Assembly (NCBI RefSeq): GCF_910577345.1
Contig: NZ_CAJTMT010000001.1
Coordinates: 1 to 64,000 of the forward strand
Direction of reading: 5' to 3'
Length of the DNA: 64,000 nt
Source: an uncultured Duncaniella sp.
Lineage (GTDB): Bacteria > Bacteroidota > Bacteroidia > Bacteroidales > Muribaculaceae
Shown here: in pieces, positions 7,172 through 16,766 of the stretch
Layout of the letters: each line of letters opens with the position of its first letter
How positions within the stretch are numbered: position 1 is the stretch's first letter
The notes under the pieces: generated by a model
Told to the model about the DNA's origin: nothing
Database searches by the model: none
The model's input: only the letters and a program-made list of their open reading frames with translations
Program-made: the position numbers and the translations under genes

Positions 7172-8959
7172 TTACATGCGCTCGGGGACTTCGATGCCGA
7201 GGAGTGCCATTCCGGTCTTGACGACGCGGGCTGTCTGGCGGCTGAGTTCAAGACGGAATGAGCGCACAGCCTCGTCGCTTTCCTTGAGGATTGAGCAGTC
7301 GTGATAGAACTGGTTGTAGGTCTTCACGAGGTCATAGATATAGTTTGCGATGAGTGCGGGGCTGTAGCTCTGACCTGCGGCCTGGACGGTTGCAGGGAAG
7401 TCGGCGAGTGACTGGATGAGGGTAATTTCACGCTCTCCGGGTGTCACGTCGGCATAGTTGCCAATCTTCATGCCTTCCTCCTCGGCCTTGCGGAGAACCG
7501 AGCAGATGCGGGCGTAAGTGTATTGGATGAAGGGGCCTGTGTTGCCGTTGAAGTCGATTGATTCCTTGGGGTTGAAGGTGATGTTCTTGCGGGGATCGAC
7601 TTTGAGGAGGAAATATTTGAGAGCGCCGAGTCCGACCATTTCGGAAATGCGTGCCACTTCCTCGTCGGTGAGGCCGTCGAGTTTGCCAAGTTCGGCTGAG
7701 ACGCTGCGTGCTGTCGAAACCATGTCGTCCATGAGGTCATCGGCATCAACGACTGTTCCTTCGCGTGACTTCATCTTGCCTTCGGGAAGCTCGACCATGC
7801 CGTAGGAGAAGTGGACAAGGTCCTTGCCCCACTTGAATCCGAGACGGTCGAGGAGGATTGAAAGCACCTGGAAATGATAGTTCTGCTCGTTGCCGACGAC
7901 ATAAATCATCTTGTCGATGGGGAAGTCCTGGAAACGGAGCTTTGCGGTGCCGATGTCCTGAGTCATGTAGACCGAAGTGCCGTCGCTGCGGAGAAGGAGC
8001 TTGTGGTCAAGGCCTTCGCCTGTGAGGTCGGCCCATACTGAGCCATCCTCCTTACGATACATCTTGCCTGCTTCAAGGCCCTCAAGCACTTTGTCCTTGC
8101 CTTCGAGGTAGGTTTCGCTCTCGTAGTAAATCTTGTCGAAATCGACACCCATGCGCTTGTAGGTCTCGTCGAAACCGGCATATACCCAAGAGTTCATCAT
8201 CTCCCAGAGCGAACGGATCTCGGGGTCCTTCTGTTCCCATTTCACAAGCATGGTGCGGGCTTCCTTCATGAGAGGTGAAGCTGCCTCGGCTTCTTCCTTG
8301 GTCATGCCCTGTTCTTCGAGAGCCTTGACCTCGGCCTTGTAATGCTTGTCAAAGAGTACATAGAAGTCGCCGATGAGGTGGTCGCCCTTCTTGCCGGATG
8401 ATTCGGGAGTCACGCCCTCACCCCACTTCTGCCATGCAAGCATCGACTTGCAGATGTGGATGCCACGGTCGTTGACGATGTTGGTCTTCACGACGCGGTT
8501 ACCGCAGGCCTTGAGGATTTCAGAAAGGCTGAAACCGAGAAGGTTGTTGCGGATGTGACCGAGGTGGAGGGGTTTGTTGGTGTTGGGCGAGGAATATTCC
8601 ACCATCACGAGCGGTGAGTTTCCGTCGGCTTCTTTCAGACCGTAGTTATCGGTGTCTGCTATATGGCTGAGGACTGAGTTCCAGAATTTCGGGGCAACGG
8701 TGATGTTGAGGAAGCCTTTGACTACGTTGAATTTTTCCACAGCTTCTTCATTTGCTTCGAGCCAAGCGCCGATTTCCTGAGCAACTGCGTCGGGAGCTTT
8801 GCGGGCTGCCTTGACCCAGGGGAACACTACGACTGTGAGGTTGCCCTCGAATTCCTTGCGGGTTGCCTGAGGAACGATGTTTTCTGCGGGAGTGTCGATA
8901 CCATAGAGGTCCTTGACGGCCTTCGAGACGGCTTGGGCGATGATGCTATCAATAGACAT
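7172..8959 (-). CDS. argS: Arginyl-tRNA synthetase
   Basis: This 595-residue class I aminoacyl-tRNA synthetase charges tRNA-Arg. The HIGH motif appears as HLGH in NKPLHLGHIRNN at about residue 132. The KMSKS-equivalent is KMKSR in PEGKMKSREGTVV at about 392, as is usual in ArgS. The N-terminal Arg-tRNA synthetase additional domain (about 1-90) and a C-terminal DALR anticodon-binding domain ending TGMALLGIEVPERM are both present. Length matches the family. The leader is long: the nearest -7-like box, TAATTTTG (minus strand, 9112-9119), with a weak TTTCG 19 bp upstream, would give about 146 nt of 5' UTR. Confidence 0.98.
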   Translation of the reverse strand: MSIDSIIAQAVSKAVKDLYGIDTPAENIVPQATRKEFEGNLTVVVFPWVKAARKAPDAVAQEIGAWLEANEEAVEKFNVVKGFLNITVAPKFWNSVLSHIADTDNYGLKEADGNSPLVMVEYSSPNTNKPLHLGHIRNNLLGFSLSEILKACGNRVVKTNIVNDRGIHICKSMLAWQKWGEGVTPESSGKKGDHLIGDFYVLFDKHYKAEVKALEEQGMTKEEAEAASPLMKEARTMLVKWEQKDPEIRSLWEMMNSWVYAGFDETYKRMGVDFDKIYYESETYLEGKDKVLEGLEAGKMYRKEDGSVWADLTGEGLDHKLLLRSDGTSVYMTQDIGTAKLRFQDFPIDKMIYVVGNEQNYHFQVLSILLDRLGFKWGKDLVHFSYGMVELPEGKMKSREGTVVDADDLMDDMVSTARSVSAELGKLDGLTDEEVARISEMVGLGALKYFLLKVDPRKNITFNPKESIDFNGNTGPFIQYTYARICSVLRKAEEEGMKIGNYADVTPGEREITLIQSLADFPATVQAAGQSYSPALIANYIYDLVKTYNQFYHDCSILKESDEAVRSFRLELSRQTARVVKTGMALLGIEVPERM

Positions 8960-9149
8960 TTTTACTGTTGCGAATTGGTTTTTTGATTAAAAAATAATTC
9001 TGATGTTTACAAACTGAAGATAAAGAGGCTTGCAGCGTGGACAGATTGCCGGAGGTTCCCGGCAGCCGAAGTGCCTATGCTTCAAAAGCGAACCGCTTCA
9101 TCTTCAATTTACAAAATTACAATAAAAATGTGAATTTCCGAAATATTTG

Positions 9150-10436
9150 CTAACCTTTGTCCCACATAGAGCCGCGCCGTGGGTATTTGGCTCCGAAAAG
9201 GAGCAGACGCAGGGCGGTGTTGTAGCTGAAATAGGCCCATATCCAGTTGATGAGCACACTCAGTTTGCTGCGCATACCAAGCAATGAAATCAGATGGATG
9301 AACATCCATGCCATCCATGCGAGAAATCCGTTGAGGTGGATTTTGTTGATGTCGGCGACCGCACGGTTTCGGCCGATTGTGGCCATAGAGCCTTTGTCCT
9401 TATATCTGAAGGGTTTGTCCCAACGGTTGTGGTTGAAATTTTCGGCGAGGAACTTTCCCTGCTGGATGGCCACTTGGGCAAGTTGCGGCAGTCCGCGAGG
9501 AAACTTCTCGCTTTCGAGGAAATTGATGTCGCCGATGGCATAGATGTTGTCAAGTCCTTTGACCCGGCAGTAATCGTCGGTCGGGTAGCGTGCTCCACGC
9601 CCCGGTTTATAGTCTGAGCCGATGAATTCTATCGGGGTTCCAGTTACGCCTGCGGTCCAGATGACCATTTCGCTGTAGAGGGTCGAGCCATCATCGAGGG
9701 TGACGATGTTGTCCTTGTATGTTTTCATCAGCCGTCCGAGTTTGACGTTGACCATCAGTTGTCTGAGGTCGCGGAGGGCTGTGGCTGATGCTTCGGTGCT
9801 CATTGCGCCGAGCAGACGGTCGGTTCCCTCAATGATGGTGATGCTCAGGTCGTCGATGGGGATTTCGGGATAGTCGCGTTTGAGGATATAGCGTTTCAGC
9901 TCACCGATTGCGCCCGCGATCTCGACACCGGCAGGACCGCCGCCGATGACAATGAAACTCAACATGCGGCGGCGTTTCTCTTGGTCCGGTTCGACGGCGG
10001 CGCGTTCGCAGCGGAAAAGGATTTCGTTGCGGATGCGGATAGCCTCATCGGTCGATTTGAGGGTGTAGACTTCGTTGATGAGGTCGGGATTGCCGAAGAA
10101 GTTGTTTGTCGTGCCGAGTGCGATGACCAGTTTGTCGTAGGGGATGCTCTCGTAGTTCGTGATGACTTGTTTGTTGGCAACGTCAATAGCTTTTACATCT
10201 CCGATGTGGAAACGGACACCTTTTCCCCGGCGTTTTCCGAACTCGCGGCGGAGGGGGAAGCAGATGCTTGTCGGGTCGAGTTCGGAGGATGCCACCTGAT
10301 AGAAGAGGGGTGGAAATGCGTGATAGTTGTGTCTGTCGACGAGTGCGACATCATATTTCTCCTTGTCAAGTTTCTTGACAAGATTAAGCCCGGCGAAACC
10401 TCCGCCGAGCACTAATATTTTTTCTTTAGTTGTCAT
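9150..10436 (-). CDS. ndh: Type II NADH:quinone oxidoreductase (NDH-2)
   Basis: This 428-residue FAD/NAD flavoprotein oxidises NADH and reduces quinone at the inner membrane without pumping protons. The FAD Rossmann loop LGGGFAGLNLVKKL is at the N-terminus. A second dinucleotide loop, VIGGGPAGVEIAGA, lies at about residue 165, and the FAD-closing NIYAIGDINFL at about 300. The C-terminus (about 360-410) has the hydrophobic membrane-anchoring helices GFLAWMAWMFIHLISLLGMR. I chose the start MTTKEKILVL at 10436. The frame stays open to 10565, but that would overlap ftsE and a hairpin. Confidence 0.93.
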   Translation of the reverse strand: MTTKEKILVLGGGFAGLNLVKKLDKEKYDVALVDRHNYHAFPPLFYQVASSELDPTSICFPLRREFGKRRGKGVRFHIGDVKAIDVANKQVITNYESIPYDKLVIALGTTNNFFGNPDLINEVYTLKSTDEAIRIRNEILFRCERAAVEPDQEKRRRMLSFIVIGGGPAGVEIAGAIGELKRYILKRDYPEIPIDDLSITIIEGTDRLLGAMSTEASATALRDLRQLMVNVKLGRLMKTYKDNIVTLDDGSTLYSEMVIWTAGVTGTPIEFIGSDYKPGRGARYPTDDYCRVKGLDNIYAIGDINFLESEKFPRGLPQLAQVAIQQGKFLAENFNHNRWDKPFRYKDKGSMATIGRNRAVADINKIHLNGFLAWMAWMFIHLISLLGMRSKLSVLINWIWAYFSYNTALRLLLFGAKYPRRGSMWDKG

Positions 10437-10441
10437 AAGCA

Positions 10442-10492
10442 GAAGGGACGAACAGCGTTTGAGGTTCTGTAAAGACAACGCTTCGTCCCTTC
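10442..10492 (-). terminator. Hairpin between ftsE and ndh
   Basis: GAAGGGACGAACAGCGTT (10442-10459) pairs with AACGCTTCGTCCCTTC (10477-10492) with a two-base bulge. It lies after the ftsE stop and directly before the ndh start, which supports separate expression and the shorter ndh start. No clear U-run follows. Confidence 0.5.
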
Positions 10493-10540
10493 GGATAGTT
10501 CTTGCCGGTCTCTCCCGGAATCTGTATGTCAGATGGGTTT

Positions 10541-11200
10541 CTAAGCAATCGTGCGGTTCTCGCATGTCAGCACCCTGGCAGGGAACTGCTCGACGAGCGC
10601 GAGGTTGTGGGTGGCCATTATGACTGCAGTGCCTTGGCTCGCGATATTGTGAAGGCGGCTCACGATGGCTTCGCCGGTCGCCGGATCGAGATTTCCGGTA
10701 GGCTCGTCAGCGAGGATGATGCGCGGGCTGTTGAGGAGCGCGCGGGCAATCACGATGCGTTGCTGCTCACCTCCGGACAGTTCGTGGGGGTTCTTGTAGC
10801 TTTTGTTGACCATCCCGACCTCCTTGAGCACTTCCTCGATGCGCTTGTCGATTTCGGCCTTGTCGCGCCATCCGGTGGCTTCGAGGACGAAGCGGAGGTT
10901 GGCGTAGGCGCTGCGGTCGGTCAGGAGCTGGAAGTCCTGAAACACGATGCCGATCTCACGTCGCAGATAGGGAATCTGCTTGTTGCGGATGGTGGTTAGG
11001 TCGTAGTCAAGCACCCGCGCGTCGCCCGAGGCTATGGGGATGTCGGCATAGATGGATTTGAGCAGACTTGACTTGCCGCTGCCGACCTTGCCGATGAGGT
11101 AGACGAATTCGCCCTCCTCAACGGAGAGGTTGACGTGTTTGAGCGCAATCAGGTCCTGACGGTGCAGCTCAACGTCCTTGTATTCAATGACCTTTCCCAT
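10541..11200 (-). CDS. ftsE: Cell-division ABC transporter ATP-binding protein FtsE
   Basis: This 219-residue ABC ATPase has Walker [12 protein letters not shown] at about residue 37, Q-loop VFQDFQLL, signature LSGGEQQR, Walker [13 protein letters not shown] and switch His in MATHNLAL. The short length, the [15 protein letters not shown] stretch and the absence of extra domains fit FtsE, which with membrane partner FtsX controls peptidoglycan hydrolases at the division site. No ftsX is adjacent, which is common in Bacteroidales. It follows recQ by 51 bp and may be read from the clpP-clpX-recQ transcript. A lipoprotein-export ATPase (LolD-type) is the main alternative. Confidence 0.85.
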   Translation of the reverse strand: MGKVIEYKDVELHRQDLIALKHVNLSVEEGEFVYLIGKVGSGKSSLLKSIYADIPIASGDARVLDYDLTTIRNKQIPYLRREIGIVFQDFQLLTDRSAYANLRFVLEATGWRDKAEIDKRIEEVLKEVGMVNKSYKNPHELSGGEQQRIVIARALLNSPRIILADEPTGNLDPATGEAIVSRLHNIASQGTAVIMATHNLALVEQFPARVLTCENRTIA

Positions 11201-11251
11201 AACTTCGAGTCGCGGTGGAGTGTTGTTGGTATGATAGTGTGACTTACTGCA

Positions 11252-13426
11252 TCAATTGCCCATCTCGGAGAGGAACTTGATGCGCATGAGGCGGATTTCG
11301 TCCTCGGTGAAGTCCTCGCCAAGTTCGCGGTAGGCTTCGTTGAGGTCGTCGGTCTGACATTCACGGAAGAAGTCAAAGATTTCCTCCTGTGAGTCCTCGT
11401 CGATGATTTCGTCGATATAGTAATTGATGTTGATTTTTGTGCCGGAATAGACAATGGCTTCGATGTCATCGATGAGTTCGCTGAATTCGAGGCCTTTTGC
11501 CTTTGCAATCTCGGGCAGAGGAATCTTGCGGTCGACAGCCTGGATGATGAAATATTTGGTGGAATTACGGCTGGGAACGCTGCGCACGCGGAAGTTCTCG
11601 GGACGTTCGATTTCGTTGTCCTCGACGTGGCGCTTGATGACTTTCACGAAATCCTCACCATAGCGTTTTGCCTTGCCTGCGCCCACACCGGGGATGTTCT
11701 GGAGCTCCTCAAGCGAGATGGGATAGGTTGTGGCCATCGCTTCGAGGGAGGGGTCCTGGAATATGACGTAGGGGGGAAGGCCGAGTTTCTTGGCTATTTT
11801 CTTGCGAAGGTCCTTGAGGATGCTGAACAGTTCGTCGTCAGCGGCACACGAACCGGTGCTCTTCATCATTTCCGGTTCCGGCTCCTCGCTGAAATCGGAG
11901 TCGGCCATGACTTTGAAGGATTCGGGCTTCGAAAGGAACTTCTTTCCCTTTGATGTGATTTTGAGGAGACCGTAGTTTTCGATGTCTTTTTCAAGATAGC
12001 CTGCGAGGATGGCCTGACGGATCACAGCGCTGATGACGCGTTCGTCGGCACCCTGCTCGCATCCGAACACTTCGAGCTGGTCATGTTCGTAGGATCTGAC
12101 ATCGGAGGTAGCCCGGCCGAGCAATACGTCAGTGACATGATCGGCCTTGAATTTCTCTTTCAGGGCGATGACTGTTTCCAGCACCGCACATAAATCATCT
12201 TTAGCTTCCACTTTTTTCTTAGGGTTATTACAATTGTCACAGTTCTGACAGTTGCCGAGCGTGTATTCCTCTCCGAAATAGAAGAGCAATGAGCGTCGGC
12301 GGCAACTGCTTGCCTCTGCGTAGCTCTGTGTCTCCATGAGGAGCTGACGGCCTATTTCCTGCTCGGCAAGAGGCTTGCCTTGCATGAATTTCTCCATTTT
12401 CTGGAGGTCCTTGGCGGAATAGAAGGTGATGCACTGTCCTTCACCTCCGTCACGTCCGGCACGTCCTGTCTCCTGATAGTAGCCCTCGAGCGACTTGGGC
12501 ATATCATAATGTATAACAAATCTGACATCCGGTTTGTCAATTCCCATTCCAAAAGCTATCGTAGCGACTATGACATCGACTTTTTCCATAAGGAAAGCAT
12601 CCTGGTTGGCGCTGCGGGTCGCACCGTCCATTCCGGCGTGGTAAGGGAGAGCCTTGATGTCGTTGACAACGAGCATTTCAGCCAATTCCTCGACCTTCTT
12701 ACGGCTCAGGCAGTAGATGATGCCTGATTTGCCGGGATTGCTTTTGATATATTTGATGATTTCCTTGTCGATATTGAGTGTCTTGGGACGCACCTCGTAG
12801 TAAAGGTTCTCGCGGTTGAACGAGGACTTGAAAACCTTGGCACTTGTCATGCCGAGATTCTTCTGTATGTCATGCTGCACCTTGGGAGTGGCCGTGGCGG
12901 TCAGCGCAATCATCGGGCGGACATTTATCTCGTTGATGATCGGACGGATGCGACGGTATTCAGGGCGGAAGTCATGGCCCCACTCGGAGATGCAGTGGGC
13001 CTCGTCGACAGCATAGAATGAAATCGAGATGGTCTTCAGAAACTCGATGTTCTCCTCCTTGGTCAGCGACTCCGGGGCCACATAGAGCAGTTTGGTGCGC
13101 CCTGCCGAGATGTCGGCTTTCACCTGGTCTATGGCGGCGCGGTTGAGCGATGAGTTCAGAAAATGGGCCACATGGTCGGCCTCGCTGAAGTGGCGCATCG
13201 CGTCGACCTGATTTTTCATCAGGGCTATCAGCGGGGAGATGACAATGGCCGTCCCTTCCATCATGAGGGCGGGGAGTTGGTAGCAGAGAGATTTTCCTCC
13301 GCCCGTTGGCATTAGGACGAAAACGTCGTTACCTTCGAGGAGGCTACTCATGATGGCTTCCTGATTACCTTTGAAGGTCTCAAAGCCAAAATGCTCTTTA
13401 AGTGCGGCGTGAAGTCGTTGATTCAT
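11252..13426 (-). CDS. recQ: ATP-dependent DNA helicase RecQ
   Basis: This 724-residue superfamily 2 helicase acts in recombination and fork repair. Visible motifs are Walker A PTGGGKSLCYQ at about residue 37-47, the DEAH box in YAVDEAHCISEWGHDFRPEY at about 141, motif VI QETGRAGRDG at about 320, and the RQC zinc cluster CRRRSLLFYF...CGNCDNC-type cysteines (here NCQNCDNCNNP) near 390-405. A winged-helix region and an HRDC domain (about 530-605, containing LEELQNIPGVGAGKAKRYG) follow. A further C-terminal extension of about 110 residues (from about 610) is acidic and helical; it recurs in Bacteroidetes RecQ. It follows clpX by 73 bp on the same strand. Confidence 0.97.
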   Translation of the reverse strand: MNQRLHAALKEHFGFETFKGNQEAIMSSLLEGNDVFVLMPTGGGKSLCYQLPALMMEGTAIVISPLIALMKNQVDAMRHFSEADHVAHFLNSSLNRAAIDQVKADISAGRTKLLYVAPESLTKEENIEFLKTISISFYAVDEAHCISEWGHDFRPEYRRIRPIINEINVRPMIALTATATPKVQHDIQKNLGMTSAKVFKSSFNRENLYYEVRPKTLNIDKEIIKYIKSNPGKSGIIYCLSRKKVEELAEMLVVNDIKALPYHAGMDGATRSANQDAFLMEKVDVIVATIAFGMGIDKPDVRFVIHYDMPKSLEGYYQETGRAGRDGGEGQCITFYSAKDLQKMEKFMQGKPLAEQEIGRQLLMETQSYAEASSCRRRSLLFYFGEEYTLGNCQNCDNCNNPKKKVEAKDDLCAVLETVIALKEKFKADHVTDVLLGRATSDVRSYEHDQLEVFGCEQGADERVISAVIRQAILAGYLEKDIENYGLLKITSKGKKFLSKPESFKVMADSDFSEEPEPEMMKSTGSCAADDELFSILKDLRKKIAKKLGLPPYVIFQDPSLEAMATTYPISLEELQNIPGVGAGKAKRYGEDFVKVIKRHVEDNEIERPENFRVRSVPSRNSTKYFIIQAVDRKIPLPEIAKAKGLEFSELIDDIEAIVYSGTKININYYIDEIIDEDSQEEIFDFFRECQTDDLNEAYRELGEDFTEDEIRLMRIKFLSEMGN

Positions 13427-13499
13427 GGGATATGCTTCAGGTTGGTGGAGGAGATTGAAATGTGAGATTGGCAGCCGGGATTATCGGAGGAATCTACGC

Positions 13500-14765
13500 T
13501 CAGCCTATGTAGGCTTTGCGTATCTTCTCCTCGGCAAAGGCGCGGTCGATGACCAGCTCCTTGATGTCGGTCGACGGGGTCTCGTACATCGGCTCTATCA
13601 TGATTGTTTCGACGATGGTGCGCAGACCTCGTGCGCCGAGCTTATATTCGATTGCTTTGTCGACTATGAATTCGAGAGTGTCCTGAGTGAACACAAGTTT
13701 CACGCCGTCCATTGCGAAGAGTTTCTCATACTGCTTCGTGATTGCGTTCTTGGGTTCGGTCAGTACTCTCAGCAGGGCTTCGCGGTCAAGCGGGTCGAGG
13801 TGGACAAGCACCGGCAGACGGCCGATGATTTCCGGGATGAGTCCGAACGACTTGAGGTCCTGCGGGGCTATGTATTTCAGATAATTGTCGGAATCGACCT
13901 TCGAGCGGACGGCAGAGCCTGTGAAGCCAACGACGTGGGTGTTGAGGCGATGGGCAATCTTACGCTCGATACCGTCAAAGGCTCCTCCGCAGATGAAGAG
14001 GATGTTTTTGGTGTCGACGGCAATCATTTTCTGCTCCGGGTGCTTGCGGCCACCGTTCGGCGGAACGTTGACAACCGAGCCTTCGAGAAGTTTCAGGAGG
14101 CCCTGCTGCACACCCTCGCCCGAAACGTCGCGGGTGATGGAGGGGTTGTCGCCTTTGCGCGCGATTTTGTCAATCTCGTCGATGAAGACGATGCCACGCT
14201 CGGCTTTCGCCACATCGTAGTCAGCGGCCTGGAGCAGACGGACGAGGAGGCTTTCGATGTCTTCGCCGACATATCCGGCTTCGGTCAGCACCGTTGCGTC
14301 GACTATGGCGAAGGGCACGTCGAGCTGACGGGCTATTGTCTTCGCAAGAAGGGTCTTGCCTGTGCCTGTCGGTCCGACCATGATGATGTTGCTCTTCTCG
14401 ATGTCGACATCATCCTTGTCCTGTGCGAGTCGCTTGTAGTGGTTGTAGACGGCTACCGAGAGATATTTCTTGGCATCCTCCTGGCCAATCACATATTGGT
14501 CGAGAAATTCGCGGATCTGGACCGGAGTCGGGAGCGACTTAGGCTCTTCGGCTGTGGCGGGGGCGCTCTTCTTGCCCTTTGCGGCAGGGCGGAGCGAAGG
14601 ATTCTCCTGATAGTAGTCTTTCAGGAGTCCTTCAATCTGGTCGACACACTCGCTGCAGATATAGGTGTCGCCGAGGGGACTCGGGACGAGTATGTCGGTG
14701 TAGGATGGTTCCTTGCCGCAAAATGAGCATTTGATTCCTTGATTCGAATTGGATTTTTTTGCCAT
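13500..14765 (-). CDS. clpX: ATP-dependent Clp protease ATP-binding subunit ClpX
   Basis: This 421-residue AAA+ unfoldase recognises tagged substrates and feeds them to ClpP. The N-terminal zinc-binding domain has CSFCGKEP and CSECVDQI cysteine pairs (about residues 13-45). Walker A is [13 protein letters not shown] at about 131, and Walker B is [11 protein letters not shown] at about 195. The IGF-type loop that docks on ClpP is expected after the sensor region; [21 protein letters not shown] and [18 protein letters not shown] match the C-terminal small domain. It is cotranscribed with clpP, 74 bp upstream. Confidence 0.98.
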   Translation of the reverse strand: MAKKSNSNQGIKCSFCGKEPSYTDILVPSPLGDTYICSECVDQIEGLLKDYYQENPSLRPAAKGKKSAPATAEEPKSLPTPVQIREFLDQYVIGQEDAKKYLSVAVYNHYKRLAQDKDDVDIEKSNIIMVGPTGTGKTLLAKTIARQLDVPFAIVDATVLTEAGYVGEDIESLLVRLLQAADYDVAKAERGIVFIDEIDKIARKGDNPSITRDVSGEGVQQGLLKLLEGSVVNVPPNGGRKHPEQKMIAVDTKNILFICGGAFDGIERKIAHRLNTHVVGFTGSAVRSKVDSDNYLKYIAPQDLKSFGLIPEIIGRLPVLVHLDPLDREALLRVLTEPKNAITKQYEKLFAMDGVKLVFTQDTLEFIVDKAIEYKLGARGLRTIVETIMIEPMYETPSTDIKELVIDRAFAEEKIRKAYIG

Positions 14766-14839
14766 TTCGTGTCTTGATGGTTCTATATATCAGAACGTGT
14801 CAGCAATCAATCGGACACGCGGTTCTTTCGTTGTTCTTC

Positions 14840-15526
14840 TTATTTCTTTTCGGGAAGGAGCACCTTGTCGATCATGCCGTATTCCTTGGCTTCGTCGGCA
14901 GTCATCCAGTAGTCGCGGTCTGCGTCAGCTTCGATGCGTTCGAGCGACATTCCGGAGTGGTCGGCGATAATCTTATAGAGCTCGGCCTTGTATTTGAGGA
15001 TTTCACGGGCTGTAATCTCGATGTCGGAAGCCTGACCCTGCACACCGCCGAGTGGCTGGTGTATCATCACTCGCGAGTGGGGTAGAGCCATGCGCTTGCC
15101 CTGAGCACCTGCGACGAGGAGGACTGCTGCCATAGAGGCTGCCATACCGATACAGATGGTGGATACGTCGCTCTTGATATGCTGCATGGTGTCGTAAAGA
15201 CCGAGACCTGCGATGACAGAGCCGCCGGGGGAGTTGAGATAGATGGAGATGTCCTTTCCGGGGTCTACTGAGTCAAGGTAGAGGAGCTGGCCTTGAACGA
15301 CAGTGGCGGTGTAGTCATTGACGTCGGTGCTGAGGAAGATGATGCGGTCCATCATGAGGCGTGAGAACACGTCCATCTGGGCTACATTGAGCTGGCGCTC
15401 CTCGATGATGGTGGGGGAGATATAGGAAGAGGTGATTTGCTGTGCCGATGCGGCGGTGTATTGGTCGAGTGCGAGGCCATTCATGCCGAGATGGTGCACT
15501 GCAAAATTTCTAAAATCTTTATTCAT
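14840..15526 (-). CDS. clpP: ATP-dependent Clp protease proteolytic subunit ClpP
   Basis: This 228-residue serine protease forms the ClpXP chamber. The nucleophile Ser is in the [15 protein letters not shown] segment and the catalytic His in [16 protein letters not shown]; the oxyanion-region [17 protein letters not shown] is also clear. I chose the start at 15526 ([10 protein letters not shown]). The frame is open to 15592, but a near-consensus promoter at 15562-15593 would put that ATG upstream of transcription. The N-terminal 25-30 residues before the core are longer than in E. coli and may be a propeptide. In many Bacteroidetes tig precedes clpP; here an rRNA/tRNA methyltransferase gene lies upstream instead. 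Confidence 0.96.
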   Translation of the reverse strand: MNKDFRNFAVHHLGMNGLALDQYTAASAQQITSSYISPTIIEERQLNVAQMDVFSRLMMDRIIFLSTDVNDYTATVVQGQLLYLDSVDPGKDISIYLNSPGGSVIAGLGLYDTMQHIKSDVSTICIGMAASMAAVLLVAGAQGKRMALPHSRVMIHQPLGGVQGQASDIEITAREILKYKAELYKIIADHSGMSLERIEADADRDYWMTADEAKEYGMIDKVLLPEKK

Positions 15527-15561
15527 ATATGTGTGTATACTTGTTTCGCTAATTTCGTAAT

Positions 15562-15593
15562 GTAAAGTTACAAAAAAATCTTGTTCGGGCAAA
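15562..15593 (-). promoter_or_regulatory. Promoter of clpP-clpX(-recQ)
   Basis: On the minus strand TTTG (15593-15590), 20 bp, then TAACTTTA (15569-15562): seven of eight -7 positions fit TAnnTTTG and spacing is exact. The transcript would start near 15556, about 30 nt before the chosen clpP ATG. Confidence 0.55.
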
Positions 15594-15668
15594 AAATAAT
15601 TTGCAAAATAGGATGCCAGTCGGAGCCTTATCTGTCATTGCTGACGAGAGGCACCACTACAGACAACA

Positions 15669-16202
15669 TCATTCCGGCATCAGATGTTCGAAGAAGTGCC
15701 AGATGGCTATTCCTCCGGAAACCGAGACGTTGAGGGAGTGCTTCGTACCGCGTTGGGGGATTTCGAGGCAGACGTCGCACTGGTTGACCACTTCCTGTGC
15801 CACTCCTTCGACTTCATGGCCGAGTATGAGTGCGTAGCGGCGTCCTGCCTGCGGGGCGAATTCCTGAAGCTCGATGCTTCCCTTGACCTGCTCCAGGCAG
15901 CAGAGGGTGTAGCCTTGGCGCTGAAGGTCGGAAATGCATTCATCGGTTGTCGGGAAATACTGCCAATTGACCGAGTCCTCGGCTCCAAGTGCTGTCTTGT
16001 GGATTTCGGGGGATGGCGGACAAGCGCTGATTCCGCAGAGTATCAGCCGCTCCACTGCAAAAGCGTCGCATGTGCGGAAAATCGCACCTATGTTATTGAG
16101 GCTGCGCACGTTGTCGAGGACTACGGTGAGCGACATTTTCGGTTGACGCTTGAAGTGCTCGATGTCCGTGCGGTGGAGGTCGCGGATTGTTTTCTTTTCC
16201 AT
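15669..16202 (-). CDS. SpoU/TrmH-family RNA 2'-O-methyltransferase
   Basis: This 177-residue SPOUT-class methyltransferase carries motif 1 VVLDNVRSLNNIGAIFRTCDAF (Asn/Arg of the ribose-methylation site) at about residues 28-49, motif 2 ALILGHEVEGV at about 130 and motif 3 IPQRGTKHSLNVSVSGGIA at about 148-166. Together they form the trefoil-knot SAM site. It is a single-domain, TrmL/TrmH-like protein; the RNA target (tRNA or rRNA) cannot be read from sequence. A -7 box TAACTTTG (minus strand, 16261-16268) lies 59 bp upstream. Confidence 0.93.
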   Translation of the reverse strand: MEKKTIRDLHRTDIEHFKRQPKMSLTVVLDNVRSLNNIGAIFRTCDAFAVERLILCGISACPPSPEIHKTALGAEDSVNWQYFPTTDECISDLQRQGYTLCCLEQVKGSIELQEFAPQAGRRYALILGHEVEGVAQEVVNQCDVCLEIPQRGTKHSLNVSVSGGIAIWHFFEHLMPE

Positions 16203-16260
16203 GAGTCGGTTCTGTAAGCTTCGTGTATGATGGTGAATGGACGCGGAGTCCGCGGTTGAA

Positions 16261-16268
16261 CAAAGTTA
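16261..16268 (-). promoter_or_regulatory. Bacteroidetes -7 box upstream of the SpoU methyltransferase
   Basis: TAACTTTG on the minus strand fits TAnnTTTG. No TTTG is found 19-21 bp further upstream, so only the -7 half is supported. The predicted start is about 50 nt before the ATG at 16202. Confidence 0.45.
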
Positions 16269-16327
16269 ACTATAAATTTTCATTCATCATGCACGTTGGA
16301 CTTATAAATTTGACCGGCTCGCACCGT

Positions 16328-16606
16328 AATTAGGGGCATTAAATTCGCAAATGTCTGAGAAGGGCACAGAAAGACAGAGGGCCAGAAGATACAAAAAGAT
16401 TGGTTTCAAGTAGATTGGCACAAACTGTAATTATGGTGCATTAGATTCGTCAATGTTGAATAGGGCACAAAAAGACAGAGGGGCAGAAGATACAAAAGGA
16501 TTAAATTCAGTAATTTTTTTTGACAATTCCACAGAAAAACGGATTGTCCCTGAATTGCACTTTTGTCGCTTTTGTTTATTGTGTTCTTTTGTGTCTCTTT
16601 TCGTCT
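16328..16606. repeat. Tandem R1 repeat units plus pyrimidine-rich partner arm
   Basis: Two imperfect direct units of 83 bp (16328-16410 and 16428-16510) each start TAATTA(G/T)GG and contain the 35-bp purine-rich R1 module (16363-16397, 16464-16498). The second is followed by an R2 module (about 16511-16548, with TTTTTTGACAATTCCACAG) and a pyrimidine-rich arm (16560-16606) like that at 30727-30770. The block occupies most of the gap between the SpoU gene and rpmA. An open frame across it on the minus strand is not treated as a gene. Confidence 0.8.
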
Positions 16607-16679
16607 TAGATGGATATGATTTTTTTTTGGATTGGAGCGTCTGGCCTCTTGTGCGGGTTGCCGATTGCATGAAACAAGC

Positions 16680-16713
16680 GCAGGGGAGCAAGCTGTTTTG
16701 CTTGCTCCCCTGC
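16680..16713 (-). terminator. Terminator of the rplU-rpmA operon
   Basis: GCAGGGGAGCAAGC pairs perfectly with GCTTGCTCCCCTGC around a 6-nt TGTTTT loop, 53 bp after the rpmA stop. The minus-strand sequence that follows (GCTTGTTTC) is only moderately U-rich. Confidence 0.7.
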
Positions 16714-16766
16714 GGGATTAGTGTCTTTTCTTGTCTGGTCCGCAAGGGCGGACGAGGAGGCTTTGA

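Noticed and set aside
13425..14726. 433-codon plus-strand frame opposite clpX
   Set aside because: It is the antisense shadow of a certain gene; the translation is low in recognisable domains and is an effect of GC-rich codon use.
16431..16745. 104-codon minus-strand frame in the gap before rpmA
   Set aside because: It crosses the R1/R2 repeats. A similar peptide arises at 30572-30772 only because the same repeat is present; both are translations of repeat DNA.
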